Shown piece after piece: positions 11,430 to 23,000 of a DNA stretch of 64,000 bases; the first letter of the stretch is position 1, and every line of letters begins with the position of its first letter. A program made the position numbers and the translations under genes. The notes beneath the pieces are model-generated. The model was not told the DNA's origin, made no database searches, and saw only the letters and a list, made by a program, of their open reading frames with translations. The stretch covers positions 2,294,501 to 2,358,500 of the forward strand of contig JACYXH010000310.1 in assembly GCA_026745465.1 (NCBI GenBank), given 5' to 3'. The DNA comes from Lota lota (lineage: Eukaryota; Chordata; Actinopteri; Gadiformes; Lotidae).

Positions 11430-14400
11430 CATGACTGACGCCCCCTGTGTCAGTGTGTCAAGGGCATACACACACTCACCCCCGACTGACACACCAATCA
11501 CACACGCACACACGCACATCCGTAGTCACTGCGGCATTTTCGTACCACCTATCCCCTGGCCATATTTATTTCTCTTCACGTTTTGTGTGTGTGTCTGTGT
11601 GTGTCAGAGCGTTGCAGGCTCCTGCGTGGCCCTCGGGCCCCAAGGCTGTGATATGGTCCTTGCAAGGGGGGACAAAATGATAACAACAACGAAAAAACCC
11701 TGTGAATTAAAATTTCTAACACCCACTTCAAATGTTATGCATGTCCTCCCCCCACCCACTCGGGCTGGCGGTTGCGTGTGAGACTGCCAAGGTGAGGTTG
11801 TGTCCTCTTGTTAAGAGCGATTAATGGCACTCGTTATGTACATAATGAAATATCCCTGCTGATGCAAAGCATGGTGTCCGCTCTCCATCTCCCCCCTCTC
11901 TCTCTTTTTCTCTCTCTCTCCCACACTCGCTCCCTGCTCGCTCTCTTTTTAACACTCTATTTCTCTCTCACTCTCTGTCTCTCACTCCTGCCTATGCTCC
12001 ATGGCTGTGGTGTGTGTGTGTGCACTCATATCCGTATGCGTGTGTGTGTGTCTGTGTGTGTGTGTGTTCATGCTAGCGAGCTCCGCTACAGCCTGGAGGC
12101 AACTTGGGTATGTGTTTGATATGGTGTGCAAAGACAACCCTCCTCCCCTCCACCACCAACCCCTCTTCTTGTAAGCCTCCGCTTCAAATGATCAACGAAG
12201 GGGAATTACGCACCATGTCAACTCACAGCTGTACTCCGTTTGTTCCTCTTCCATGATGGAGATGTGCTCAAAATGGGTTGTTCTGCAAGGCAGTGAGATC
12301 TCTTTATTGTTTTGGTTGGCTGATAAACATTTAGATGTAATCTTCTCTCGTGTGTGTGTGTCTGTGTGTGTATGTGTGTGTGTCTGTCTGTCTGTCTTTT
12401 TTACCTTGTTGGTGTGGCACTCCGCTTATGTTTGTGTATTTCTGGGGGCGAGATATTGCCGTGTTCCCGTAGGTTTCCATTTGCAGCCTCTTGTGCTATG
12501 GCTGTTCCTTCTTTGTGTGTGTGTGTATGTGGGTGCACGCCCGTGTGCTCTCAAAGCCCCGTGTTACGTGCCGCCATTCAGCGCCTGAGTCAAGCTGCGC
12601 TAGCTCTTTTAATCCCACGGCCCGGTGCACGTAGGCCTGATTAGTGGCAGCAGTTATCTGCACAGAAGACATCCTGCCCTCCTTTAGCGTTTGGTCAGGT
12701 CTGGGCCACAGGCGCAGGGGAAGGGGGGGCTGTATATAAGCCATGAGAAAGGTGAACGACGAAGGAGAAAGGCAGGCGGTGGAGGTGTTTGTGTGTGTGT
12801 GGGGGGGGGGGGGGGGTTGTTTATGTGTGTGTGGGGTTGGGGAAGGAGGGAGGAGGTAGGAGGTTGATTAGTATTCGTAGGGAGCTCTCCCGCCAGTAGA
12901 GCAAATTGATTACTGCACTTTACCTGTATCAGCCTCCACTGCTAAGGATGACAAGGTATGGGGTGAGTGAGGGGGAGAGAGAGAGGCCCGTTGTGCCTGC
13001 CTGCCTATATGTCGTCCACAAACAACGCTCGGCCCAGAGCCGAAGAGCCGTGAGCGTGTGGCCTTGCTAGGCTTATGTTAGCTTAGCATTCATTAAAAAA
13101 CAATGTCCATTTCATACTATGTTGTGCCTTCTGTGGTGTTTACCCACCAGATTTGATTTCATCGCCTCCCACTCCATCGTTACGGCCAAATAACAAACGC
13201 TACTGGTGCACTGGCCATGTCTCTCTCTCGGCTGGTTTAATGGCCACCAGTGGGTCGAGGCGCGGCGAGATAATTTCCTGCAAGAGTCGGTGCGCCGGCT
13301 GGCTACGATCAGACGCGGCAACAATGAAAACACAATTACCGGGGAAAAAAACATTTCTTAAGAAGGTGCATATCTCTTCCGAGCTACTGAAATAACATTT
13401 AGAAGCGAGGGGGTGTAACGACCTAACAATGTAAGCCTATCCTGCAAACAGAGGCCTGCCACACACGCCTACTCCTCCTCCTCTTTCCCGCATATCGAAA
13501 ACAACACGTCATTTTTCAGAAGTGGCGCTCCAGCCAGGTGGGATGGCTTTATGGTGGAAACAAACAAACGGCAGCCGGCACAAATCTTTCCTCCCCTTAG
13601 AGCGGGACTGACCCTGCTATTGTTAGCACGCGCGCAGACTCCTGCTGTATTTAACAATGAGGCTTAGAGGGTGAGCCGAGGACAAGGCCGGGGGTGAATA
13701 CGTGTTTTTGTCCCGCACCTCCGTGTCATATGGGTTTACCTTGGGTTCAAAGAGAGATCAAGGTGATCCTGGCCTAGCTCTGAAATCCTACAAGTACAGA
13801 GGCACTGGAACATTGAAGAGGGTTTTCTTATTCCCCTTTTTCAAGAGGTGCATTGATGCTGGCTGGACAATTGAGTTTATTCTTGGTGGGTCTGCCGTTG
13901 GGTACCGTGTCCATGCACTTTTGGCCATGAATACTATCTCAGGTAAGAGAGATTGCCGGTTCCATTCCCCTGGAGGCACTGAAGCACTCGCATTGGATTT
14001 GAGTGAGACGCCTAATTGCTTGCAACAAGCTGATGGTGCTTTTCTTGACAGCATTTTTTTCAGTGGCGTGCATAATAAGTCACACACACACGCAATATGT
14101 GTACTATAAATTAAACCCATTACCAGTTGAAGGTAACCCTACCACAGCAATACTTTAAGACCTTCTCATATTCTCAGTACAATTGCCACAAAAAGCAGTG
14201 TGTGACTGTTTGTTTTTATAAATCCAGTGGGATGATCCCCTCTAACCTCTGACACAGTCTTACAACGCAATCAAACATCACTCCCTGATGATTTATAAAC
14301 TACAAAAAGTGGATTGCACTACAAAAACAAAAACAACAAAAAGCCAGTCTGAGGATGAGGTTATGATGCTATTTTTCCTCCCACTTAAACCTCTGTCAGA

Positions 14401-15110
14401 CAGCATCTCACTCCAAAAATATTTCCCAGATTGTCCCCACTACCAATCAGCCAGTGGTCTTGTATACAAAGGGTTCATTTAAAAGGCGGAGATTTTCCTC
14501 GCTGCTGACCCATCATAAGAGGGTGTTTGATCTCCGTGGCGATGCAACCCACGCTTTCCTCCGCGGTGAGCTTCAAAGGCCTCTGGACTCCCACCCAAGT
14601 TGGCACGGCGACCCTAGAGCCAATCATATGGTTTCATATGGTCGTCGTCGTCCCCCCCCCCCGGCCTCTCAGATGTTTACAAATGTCGTCTGAGAGGAAA
14701 TGGGCACCGTTTTGGAAGAGACAATGTAAACGAAAGCTTATCTCGAAGCCCAATAGAAACGAATCGGATCGAGATTGATAGACGCTATGGCTCATTAGGA
14801 AGGGATGCGTGTTTCTATAATTGTGTTGTTTTGGTTGTTGTGTTTGTGTATGTGTCTTTTTTCATACCACTGCAGTTATTCCAGGCGACTCAGGAAATGG
14901 CCCTTGGGTGGGTCTCCCAAATGACACCCAAATATTTATCATGCACTGTAAACATTTTTTTTTTTCTGAAAGCACATCTGCACCACCCTGGGCAAGGTAT
15001 GGTGCTGATGGGATTTGTGTGTGTGTGTGTTTGTATGTGTGCAGAGCGGGGGCGAGGCAGGGTAGGGGGCTTCCAGTCCATTCAGCTGGTGCTCTGAATC
15101 CTTCAGCTGA
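11430..15110. other. Upstream intergenic region, no gene seen
   Basis: Scattered GT-rich stretches (about 12,350-12,400) and a GT-then-G16 tract at 12,790-12,816 lie in unique-looking sequence. A 135-codon open frame begins near 13,702 but matches no family I recognise and lacks protein-like composition. Conserved non-coding enhancers of NRIP1 could lie here, but a single sequence cannot show it. Confidence 0.4.
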
Positions 15111-15115
15111 GTCAC

Positions 15116-15240
<125 letters not shown>

Positions 15241-15449
15241 AACTGGCATTCTCTCCAACAACCCCTCGCGGCACTTGTCCAGCGGCCAACCGAGGCTCCC
15301 GAACCCTTCTCAGTCCTGTCCTACTTGTCTGTCCCTCAAAGGTTGCTTCCCCCATACCACTCCCACGTAACCTGTGCTGCCTTCAGCCCGAGAAGTGTGA
15401 TCTTTCAGTATCTGTGTATCATATGTCCTATTGTGTGGTGTAACGTCAT

Positions 15450-15451
<2 letters not shown>

Positions 15452-15481
<30 letters not shown>

Positions 15482-15730
15482 TCTCTATTTCTCTCTTTAT
15501 CTCTGTAGAAATGGAGACGCATGTGCTGTGCATGACTTGTTTGGTCAATGCATCCTTGGAAGTGGATCACACTGCCCTACTTCTGATTGTTTTTGTATGT
15601 GTGTGTGTGCTCGCCTGCAAGTGTATTTGTGTGTGTGCTTGGGAGAGTGTGTGCACGCCTGCAAATCTGTTTGTGTGTGTGCGTACTTGCGTGTGGGTGT
15701 TTGTGTGGGTGCCTGCCTGTGGGTGGGTGC
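15452..15730. repeat. GT-rich degenerate repeats
   Basis: A clean GT run (15,452-15,480) is followed 110 bp later by decayed GT-rich sequence. The cysteine/valine-rich long frame through here is an artefact. Confidence 0.85.
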
Positions 15731-16510
15731 ATGTTATGCATTCCTTTGTGTGACTTTGTCCTCAACGACTTATCTCAGAGTACAGATCCTTGTTGTGGAC
15801 CTCCCGCTGTTCAAGTGGCATGTTCCTCTCTTGTTTACCTCTCTCAAGGTGAGCGAGAGCGCCTCTAATTTGACTTAACCACCGTGCCCATGGCGTGCCG
15901 CGCAGTGCCGCTTGGCAGTGGCGGGCTCGGAAGAACAAGCACGTTCGGTCGGGGTGGCTTATGTTTTGTCTTATTTAATCATGGCGGGGCCATATTGAAT
16001 TTTAACAAACTAGCGTCCGGTCGCGGTGCGTGTGCGAGTGCAGACGAGCTAGCCTGTCGCTGAGGATGTGCCGTCGGGCCAGGCAGGAGATTACACGATA
16101 TAATAGTGTTTAGGCATCGCCTCCTTTTTTTCAATTCCTTTAACCTTGACTCCCCTTAAATGCGGGGGGAACACATCTGCCAGCCGGGTGTCAGACATTA
16201 GTATTACACACCAGCCCGGGCAACATTGTCACTTTTTATTAACGCCGTGAGCTTTGCATGGACACCAGCTGTTGCGCGGCGTGGAAAAACCTTGGCGGCA
16301 ATAGGTGACCTTGACTGTAACTGCTGCTCTTGTGCCCTCCCACCCTTCCTCCACCCCAACAACCCCCACTCCCACAGTTTTTAATTCTTTTGTTTGGTCT
16401 CATACATTTTAAATGCCCTAAATGGATTACCGTTCGTGACAATGAAGGTCATTTAAGCACTCGTATAGGAAGGGAAAAAAAGAAAAATGGTGGGAACCGT
16501 CTTGGAGGGG

Positions 16511-16514
<4 letters not shown>

Positions 16515-16553
<39 letters not shown>

Positions 16554-16573
16554 TGGGGGGGGGGGGGGGGGGG
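16515..16573. repeat. Compound (TG)19 then poly-G
   Basis: Perfect TG run, then GGT, then about 19 G. Same architecture as at 1,707 and 12,790. Confidence 0.95.
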
Positions 16574-16683
16574 TGGTGATCTGGAAACAGGCAGGGGGAA
16601 AGGTGTGGAGGGCAGACGTTTTGACTTTAGGGGTCTTTCACTTCACTTAGGAAAGGATGGCAGTTGCTTTCTTGTTTATATCC

Positions 16684-16864
<181 letters not shown>

Positions 16865-18227
16865 CACAGCACTTGTCCTACACATGGCTTGCTGTAGTAA
16901 AAATCACTTTGGAATGCGGCTGCTTTGTCATTGGCTGACATTGTCAGAGACAATGGATAATCACCAGGCTAACTGTAGAGCTGCTCATTGAGGGAAGCGG
17001 CGTGTGGGGGATATGGTGGCGGTGGGGAGGGGGCCTTGATGGTGGTTGTTCAGGAGGTAAGGGTGACGAAAGGCGTCATCCTTTTGGGTGTAAACCCAAG
17101 ATGTAAACAGTTGTATAAGGTCCTTCTCAACGTATACAATGTGTGTGTGTGTGTGGGGGGGTAATGAAAAAGTAATACACAGGTCACACGTCCTGAGAGA
17201 GGAGAAAGGAGAGGCCCCCTTAAATGCTTTAGGGGCCCCTTGCTTCAGAGGACAGCCTCCCTGATATTGAGGTCATTTATTTGTTCACAGTGCGCGGTCG
17301 GCACTGAGAACATATTTTGTCTCGCCCTTGCCTTTGCAGGGCTTTTTTGACATCCGCCTCTGCCATTACATGTGTCTTTCAAAAAGCTTGAAGGTCCCAA
17401 CTTTATTTTTCTTTTTTTTCTGTTTTCAAAAGGCTGACTCGTCCTTTCTAGTGGATATGGAGGTTCTTTCATGCACTCTGAATACGTGTCAGACTTTGTG
17501 CCATATCGGCCTTGGTGCCCTTTAGATCCTGCCGTTCTGCTGTATTGAACATTTGTTTGGACAGAGGCATAAACAAGGTCATCTCTAATACCGCAGGTTC
17601 ACTGCCAACAATAAAGAGCTTAGCAGTGTTTCTAATGCCACAGCCATGTCACTGTCTCGTCTATAATTTGCATGTGGATTCTTTTTTTTCCCCTTTTTCC
17701 ATTGACAGGGATACATTGAGGCCACTAAATTAGACCTCTAAATTAACTGTGTTGGGGAGGGGAGGGTGTTTACTGAATCAACTCTGTGTTAGAGGACGTT
17801 CTGTTTAAGCAGCGGCAAGCTGACTGGCGGGAAAATAGCCTTAATCCCGCCATTTTAGATTAGCGGGAAAACAGACGTCAGATGGCCCCGAGTGACCAGG
17901 TTGGTTTCTGTTGTCGTCAGATGCAGGTCAACGGCTTACAGCTGGTCTTGAACTGTAATGGATGCCGATTAACTATTTCCCTTTATTTATGTTAAAGTCC
18001 TGGAGGGACTCGTTCAGAGCACCTGAACTTGATGCAAAATTTCACCTGTAGGCAATGCACTAAATGCCCCCGGTGGAGGCGTTCTACTTTCCCCCATTGC
18101 TTATTCACAATTATCGTGCCCTAGCATTTAGACTTTATGAAACAACGCCCACCCGCTTTAATTTGGTTCCTGATCCCAGCTCGTTTATTAGGTGGCATTA
18201 AAAGGGTTCACCAGAGTTCCCAATCAT

Positions 18228-18240
18228 GGTCACTTTGACC
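18228..18240. promoter_or_regulatory. Perfect palindromic oestrogen-response element upstream of NRIP1
   Basis: The sequence GGTCACTTTGACC matches the consensus GGTCAnnnTGACC with both half-sites exact, and the palindrome extends to ATGGTCA/TGACCAT. It lies about 1.8 kb before the NRIP1 start codon. NRIP1 is a known direct oestrogen-receptor target in mammals, which makes function plausible; occupancy is not shown by sequence. Confidence 0.6.
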
Positions 18241-18339
18241 ATGTGATTAAATCCATCCAGGTTAGACTCCCACTTCCTTGTTGACTTTTTGTTTGTGGCC
18301 TTCTTTGTTTACTGCGTCTCTGTGAAGTAGTTAAACCGG

Positions 18340-18700
18340 CAACTCTGCTGCGACCCCTGGGAAACGGCCTTCTCCTCGTAATCCAAACTCCCCTCCACCC
18401 CCTGCCGTCACGTGACCTACTGTGTGTAGCGCCCGTAGCGGACATCGGAGGTGAGAGAAGTGTCAGGGGAAGAACGCGGGGTGCCAGCCAAGGCAAGGTG
18501 GTAGCTCGCTGTATTAATTAACCTTTACGGGGCTCGACCGCGGTTGTCAGAGGTGTCCACATATCCACGGAAACCACGCTGACAGGGTTCAGAGCAGAGG
18601 TCTCACAGGGCAGGGCCGATGACATCGTTATAGCAACCAGAAAACGGAGCTCGACCCGGTGTCAGTGGTCCTGGCGTCATTGGCGTGTAGCGTGACAGGT
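18340..18700 (+). promoter_or_regulatory. Probable NRIP1 promoter / first non-coding exon region
   Basis: This stretch is more CpG-rich than its surroundings and contains a palindromic E-box GTCACGTGAC (18,407-18,416). A possible splice donor (CGGAG|GTGAGA) lies at about 18,449. The transcription start and exon are inferred. Mammalian NRIP1 has non-coding 5' exons spliced to one coding exon, which fits. Confidence 0.35.
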
Positions 18701-19299
18701 GCACCTGATCACTCTCTACACCCCCTCCCCTTCCAACCGCACGTCCACCAACACATGCTCACAAACAAATAAACACTATACATCTAAAGGTCCAGTAGTG
18801 TGTGTCCGATGGATGTCACTGATGCCGGTAAACAAACCCATCACTGCATCGCTTCGGTTAAGATAAAATACGTTGATTGGAGTTTAGGTTTAGGTGGAGT
18901 ACAGTGTAAATAAAACTCACATCTACATACTAGCAAACACAAACACAAAAGACCCATAGTACAGATAGTACACACATGCAATGGATAAAAAATCCTACGT
19001 TTCACAGCATAAAATACCTCTACTCAAATAAAAGAATTGATGGTGGTTGTCCATTCCTCTCTATAGTTGTGGACAGCATAGGTGCGCATGGCTATCGCTG
19101 AATGTGACCACCTGCCAGGGTTTTGTCATGCGAGCTGCTGCTCAAGTGCATAAGAAGGAGATGGAGGCAGGGGAGGGAGACGGGAGGGAGGGTAATCCAA
19201 AGAAATGACAAGCTGCACAGGAATTTATTCACCGCTCTCACAGGCCCTTCACTCTTGAAAGACGTTCCAGCGATGGGGAGGGCTGGGGGGGGTCTGGGG

Positions 19300-19324
19300 G
19301 GTCTCAAGCTTATAGCTTGAGACC
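19300..19324. repeat. Perfect 11-bp inverted repeat, 3-nt loop
   Basis: GGTCTCAAGCT (19,300-19,310) and AGCTTGAGACC (19,314-19,324) flank TAT. Confidence 0.95.
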
Positions 19325-19577
19325 TGAATGTTTTCAAGGTAGTGGGCTCAGATTTTCAATTTGGATCCAATCAGGACTAATCTACATGTGTCGTCTGTGA
19401 GGGATGGGGCGCGGGGTGGGTAGTAGTGAGAGGGAGCCGTGTGCAGTCAATCTGAAATGTTGCTAAGTAACAGAGATGGCAGACAAGGTGTAGAAATGAA
19501 TGTGATGTGCTGCCGTGCAAATCTCCTCTTCTCATGCATTTTTTTCTTTCATTTTCTCTCTCTCCCCTCTCCCATAG

Positions 19578-20041
19578 GTCCCCCCAATGGGCGACTGGTA
19601 AAGCTGAAAGGGCGCCGCCATAAGAAGCCCCCGAAGGTTTAGGAGTAACTATCCTGAGCAATGGAATGTGTCAACAGAAACTCTGTGGAGAAATCCTGCT
19701 GACTGCTACGTTCCTATCACATAAGCCTGGAGCCGGGGCCTTCTGGGATCAACCAGTGTTCAGAGGCACAGAGCAGTGCCAGCAGGGCCCTCTTGCCCTA
19801 GAATGGCTCTACGTGTGTTGGCAGTTTCATTGCTCTGCTGACTGTACCCTCTTCAGAAAAAGAGCCACATCTAGGTAGTGGATCCTCGTACCAACCCCGC
19901 TGGACTCATTCTGGGCTGCAACTGCTTACCTTCTGTTTCTCTGTTCTTTGGAAGTACATGCCACGGTCAATCAAATGATCCAGTGGACATTGCTTTCCCA
20001 GTAGCATTGCCAAACCATACGAGGGAATCCTAGTATTGAAC
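19578..20041 (+). other. nrip1: Putative 5' UTR part of the NRIP1 coding exon
   Basis: A strong acceptor (long CT tract, then CCCATAG) ends at 19,577, making 19,578 the likely start of the coding exon. The leader contains upstream ATGs, including a five-codon frame at 19,585 (ATGGGCGACTGGTAA) and a longer one starting near 19,666. These could lower initiation at the main start. The acceptor is inferred, as no transcript is available. Confidence 0.5.
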
Positions 20042-23000
20042 ATGACTCATGGGGAGGAGCCTGGCCCTGAGACACACAAGGATTCAGCTGTTCTAACTTA
20101 TCTGGAAGGTTTACTGATGCATCCAGTGGTGACTGGGTCTGGGGCCATGGCAAGCAGGAGGTCGGAGGCTGCCCACCACAACCAGGAGCAGGCCGACAAG
20201 GTGGGAGGCTCCTTCCAGCTGCCTAACCATGGCCCTGCCACACCCAAGGCTGGGACCAATGGGCCCTCACTGGGTGTCTCGCAGAACCTGAAGAAGGCCC
20301 GTCTGCTGCGCTCTGGGGTCTGGAACGAGCCGGTGAACCAACGGGTGAGCCCCCCTTCGGCGGAACTAAATGGCCAAGGTGGAGGTTTGCAAAATGGAAA
20401 CCGGGAGGGCTCTCCACATGCTGGGGAGAGCACCCTGCTGGCCTCCCTGCTCCAGTCCTTCAGCTCCCGGTTACAGAGCGTGGCCTTGTCCCAGCATGCC
20501 AATAAGCCAGCTACTGAGTGTTCCCCTCCGCCCAAGGCCCCCACCACAGAAAAAGAGCCACTTCCTGTTTATGGCACGGCATCCAGCCGCTTGAAGGGTT
20601 TGATGAGGAAAAACAAACTGCAGAATCATAGTAACACGCCTTACAGCCGCCGCGGACACAACCAGGACAGACCTCCAGAGTCACCACGCTCGGCACACAG
20701 CGCCACGCCTCCATCTGCTCCTGTGTCAACCGAGACTGTGTCCTGCGCTGAGCGCCTCAAGGCTGTTGCCAACATGGTTAAGATTCGCTCCAGCCCGGCT
20801 CCCTCACCCAAGCCCAGCGTGGCTTGCAGTCAGCTGGCACTGTTGCTTTCCAGTGAGGCCCACCTGCAGCAATACTCCCGTGAGCATGCACTGAAAGCCC
20901 AGCTATCAGGCCGCTCTGCCAGCGAACGGCTTGCTGCCATGGCAACACAGCAGCTAGGTCAGGGCAAAAGGCCACCCAGTGCAGGAGATGCTCCTCCTGT
21001 AGCCCAAGATGGATTAAGCTCCCTAACCACCCAGAACGGGAAGACGTCTACAAACACAGCTACTGCAACACTCCCACGTATGGTCCATACTTGCCCTCAG
21101 AGCCCTTCCCTGCTCCGTAGCCGCAGCCAGAGTCAGACCTCCCCTCCCCCAGTCGCTCAGGGTGTCAGCCACGCCCCGAGCCAGCCACCCAGGGAAAAGC
21201 GAGGGTTTGACTCCCGTCCCATGCGCCCCCCACAGACCTGCAGCAGTTTGCTGCTGCTGCTCCTCAACAACCACAACAACCAGAAGCAGCTGACCAAGAA
21301 CGGCCACCTGGAGGAGAGCTGTGGCCTTTTGCCGCCCAGTGGCTCTTCCTCGGTCACCTCCGACAGTGAGTGCTCCACCCAAGAGAGGAGCGTGGCCAAG
21401 GACAGCAGTGACGCCGAGAGCACCTACTCAAGCTGCTCGCCCATTGACCTCTCATTGAGGGGCCGGGCCAATGCCCATGCCGCCGGATACAAGGTCAACA
21501 CCACCACCACCACCACCACCTCTTCCTCCTCCTCCTCGTTGTCCTCCTCCTCCACAGTGTTCTCATCTGCCCCTGCTGCTTTCTCACCCCCTCCCTCTGC
21601 TCATTGTTCCTCTGTAACCTTCTCATCCCCCACTGCTGTTGTCCCCTCTGCCTCTTCCTCTTTCTCCTCTCCATCATCCTCCTACAACACCTCTTCCTTA
21701 GACAAGCTGACCGAAACGCTGATAAACAAGTGGAAACCAGAGCCATCCTGGTCGCAGGGCCCCAAGAGCAAGGAGACTGAAGTAAACCCAGACCTTAAAT
21801 CACATTCTAAGGTCACTCTCATGCAGCTCCTCCTTGAACGCAGGAATAATGACAACAAGGGGAATAGATGTGCAGCTAATGAGGATTTGCCACTTGACGT
21901 GACCATGGCCACCATGTCTCGGGGCCCAGCTGATGAACTTGTGTCCTGGGATGAAACCAGGACAAAGAGCCCCTTGGAAAAGCTAGGAGCTTCGGCCCAG
22001 TCCCGCTGTTCCCTCAGCCGAGACCCCGGTGGCTCACTGTCGCTTCATTCCTCCCCCTCCCCCCACATTCAATCCAGCCCACTGGATTTGTGCAAATCTA
22101 AATCCTTCCCTGCTGAGAAGGCTTCGGAGCCAGCCTTCAGTGCCAGTAAATTGTTGCAGAATTTGGCCCAGTGTGGTACAGCGTCACCATCTCCACCCAT
22201 GCCCTTAAGCAAAGTTCAGGGCCAGGATGTGGAAGTTGGAAAGCCCCTGGTCCTGTTGGAGAGACTCAGTGCCCCCATCCACAGGAACACCACCACTCCT
22301 TTGTCCGAAAGGCCCTCAGGCAGTGGCACGCCGTTCAGCCGCAGCGAGGCCTCTCCCCCATCCTCCCAGATTGAGAACCTTCTAGAGAGGCGCACCGTTC
22401 TGCAGCTGTTACTAGGAACGGGCTCGGCCGCTGCCACAGTTCACCGCAAAGACCGACCTGTTGCTGGAGGTGTGCCGAGGACTGTGGAGTGGCCAGGGAT
22501 GAGCTTTGAGAAAAGCCTTGGCACCTCGGTCATCTGTGACAGCTCTAACGGGCCCACTGTAGACGTAAAGGTCAAAACAGAGACCGAAGAGGAAGCTGCT
22601 CGATCTCCGGCCACATCTGTGGATTCAGTGATCAGAAAGAGAAGGGGGTGTCCTGACAAAAACAGCCCTACCCCAGACCCCCCATATGACTTTAAAACAG
22701 AGCCGCGGCCTGCAGAGGTCATTGCCAAATATGGCCTTCTCAGTCAGCTCCTGAAACAACAGAATGCTACATACTACAGCAGTGCTGCTATGCAGACCGA
22801 GACACAGCCCAGACAGGTTAAGGAGGAACAGAGGGACTACCATGGGCCCAGTCCAAAGAAAAGACGCCCGTTCCCTGATCTGACCGACAGCGTCCACAGT
22901 ATCAGATCCCCAAGGGCAGTGGATAGCGGGGATGGAGGCAACACTCACCCCTCTCCTTTCCAGGAGGATCCTCCTCAACAGAGGAGGCCCAAGGAGGAGG

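Noticed and set aside
12850..12880. GAGGTAGGAGGTTGAT resembling a let-7 family seed
   Set aside because: Lies in G-rich low-complexity sequence, no complementary arm nearby; the conserved miR-99/let-7/miR-125 cluster downstream of USP25 in mammals was looked for and not seen in this window.
13702..14109. 135-codon + strand frame
   Set aside because: No recognisable domain, an overlapping 110-codon frame on the other strand, and no splice or homology support; chance frame.
20036..20041. NRIP1 start two codons upstream
   Set aside because: The upstream codon is TTG; ATG at 20,042 matches the vertebrate N-terminus MTHGEE.
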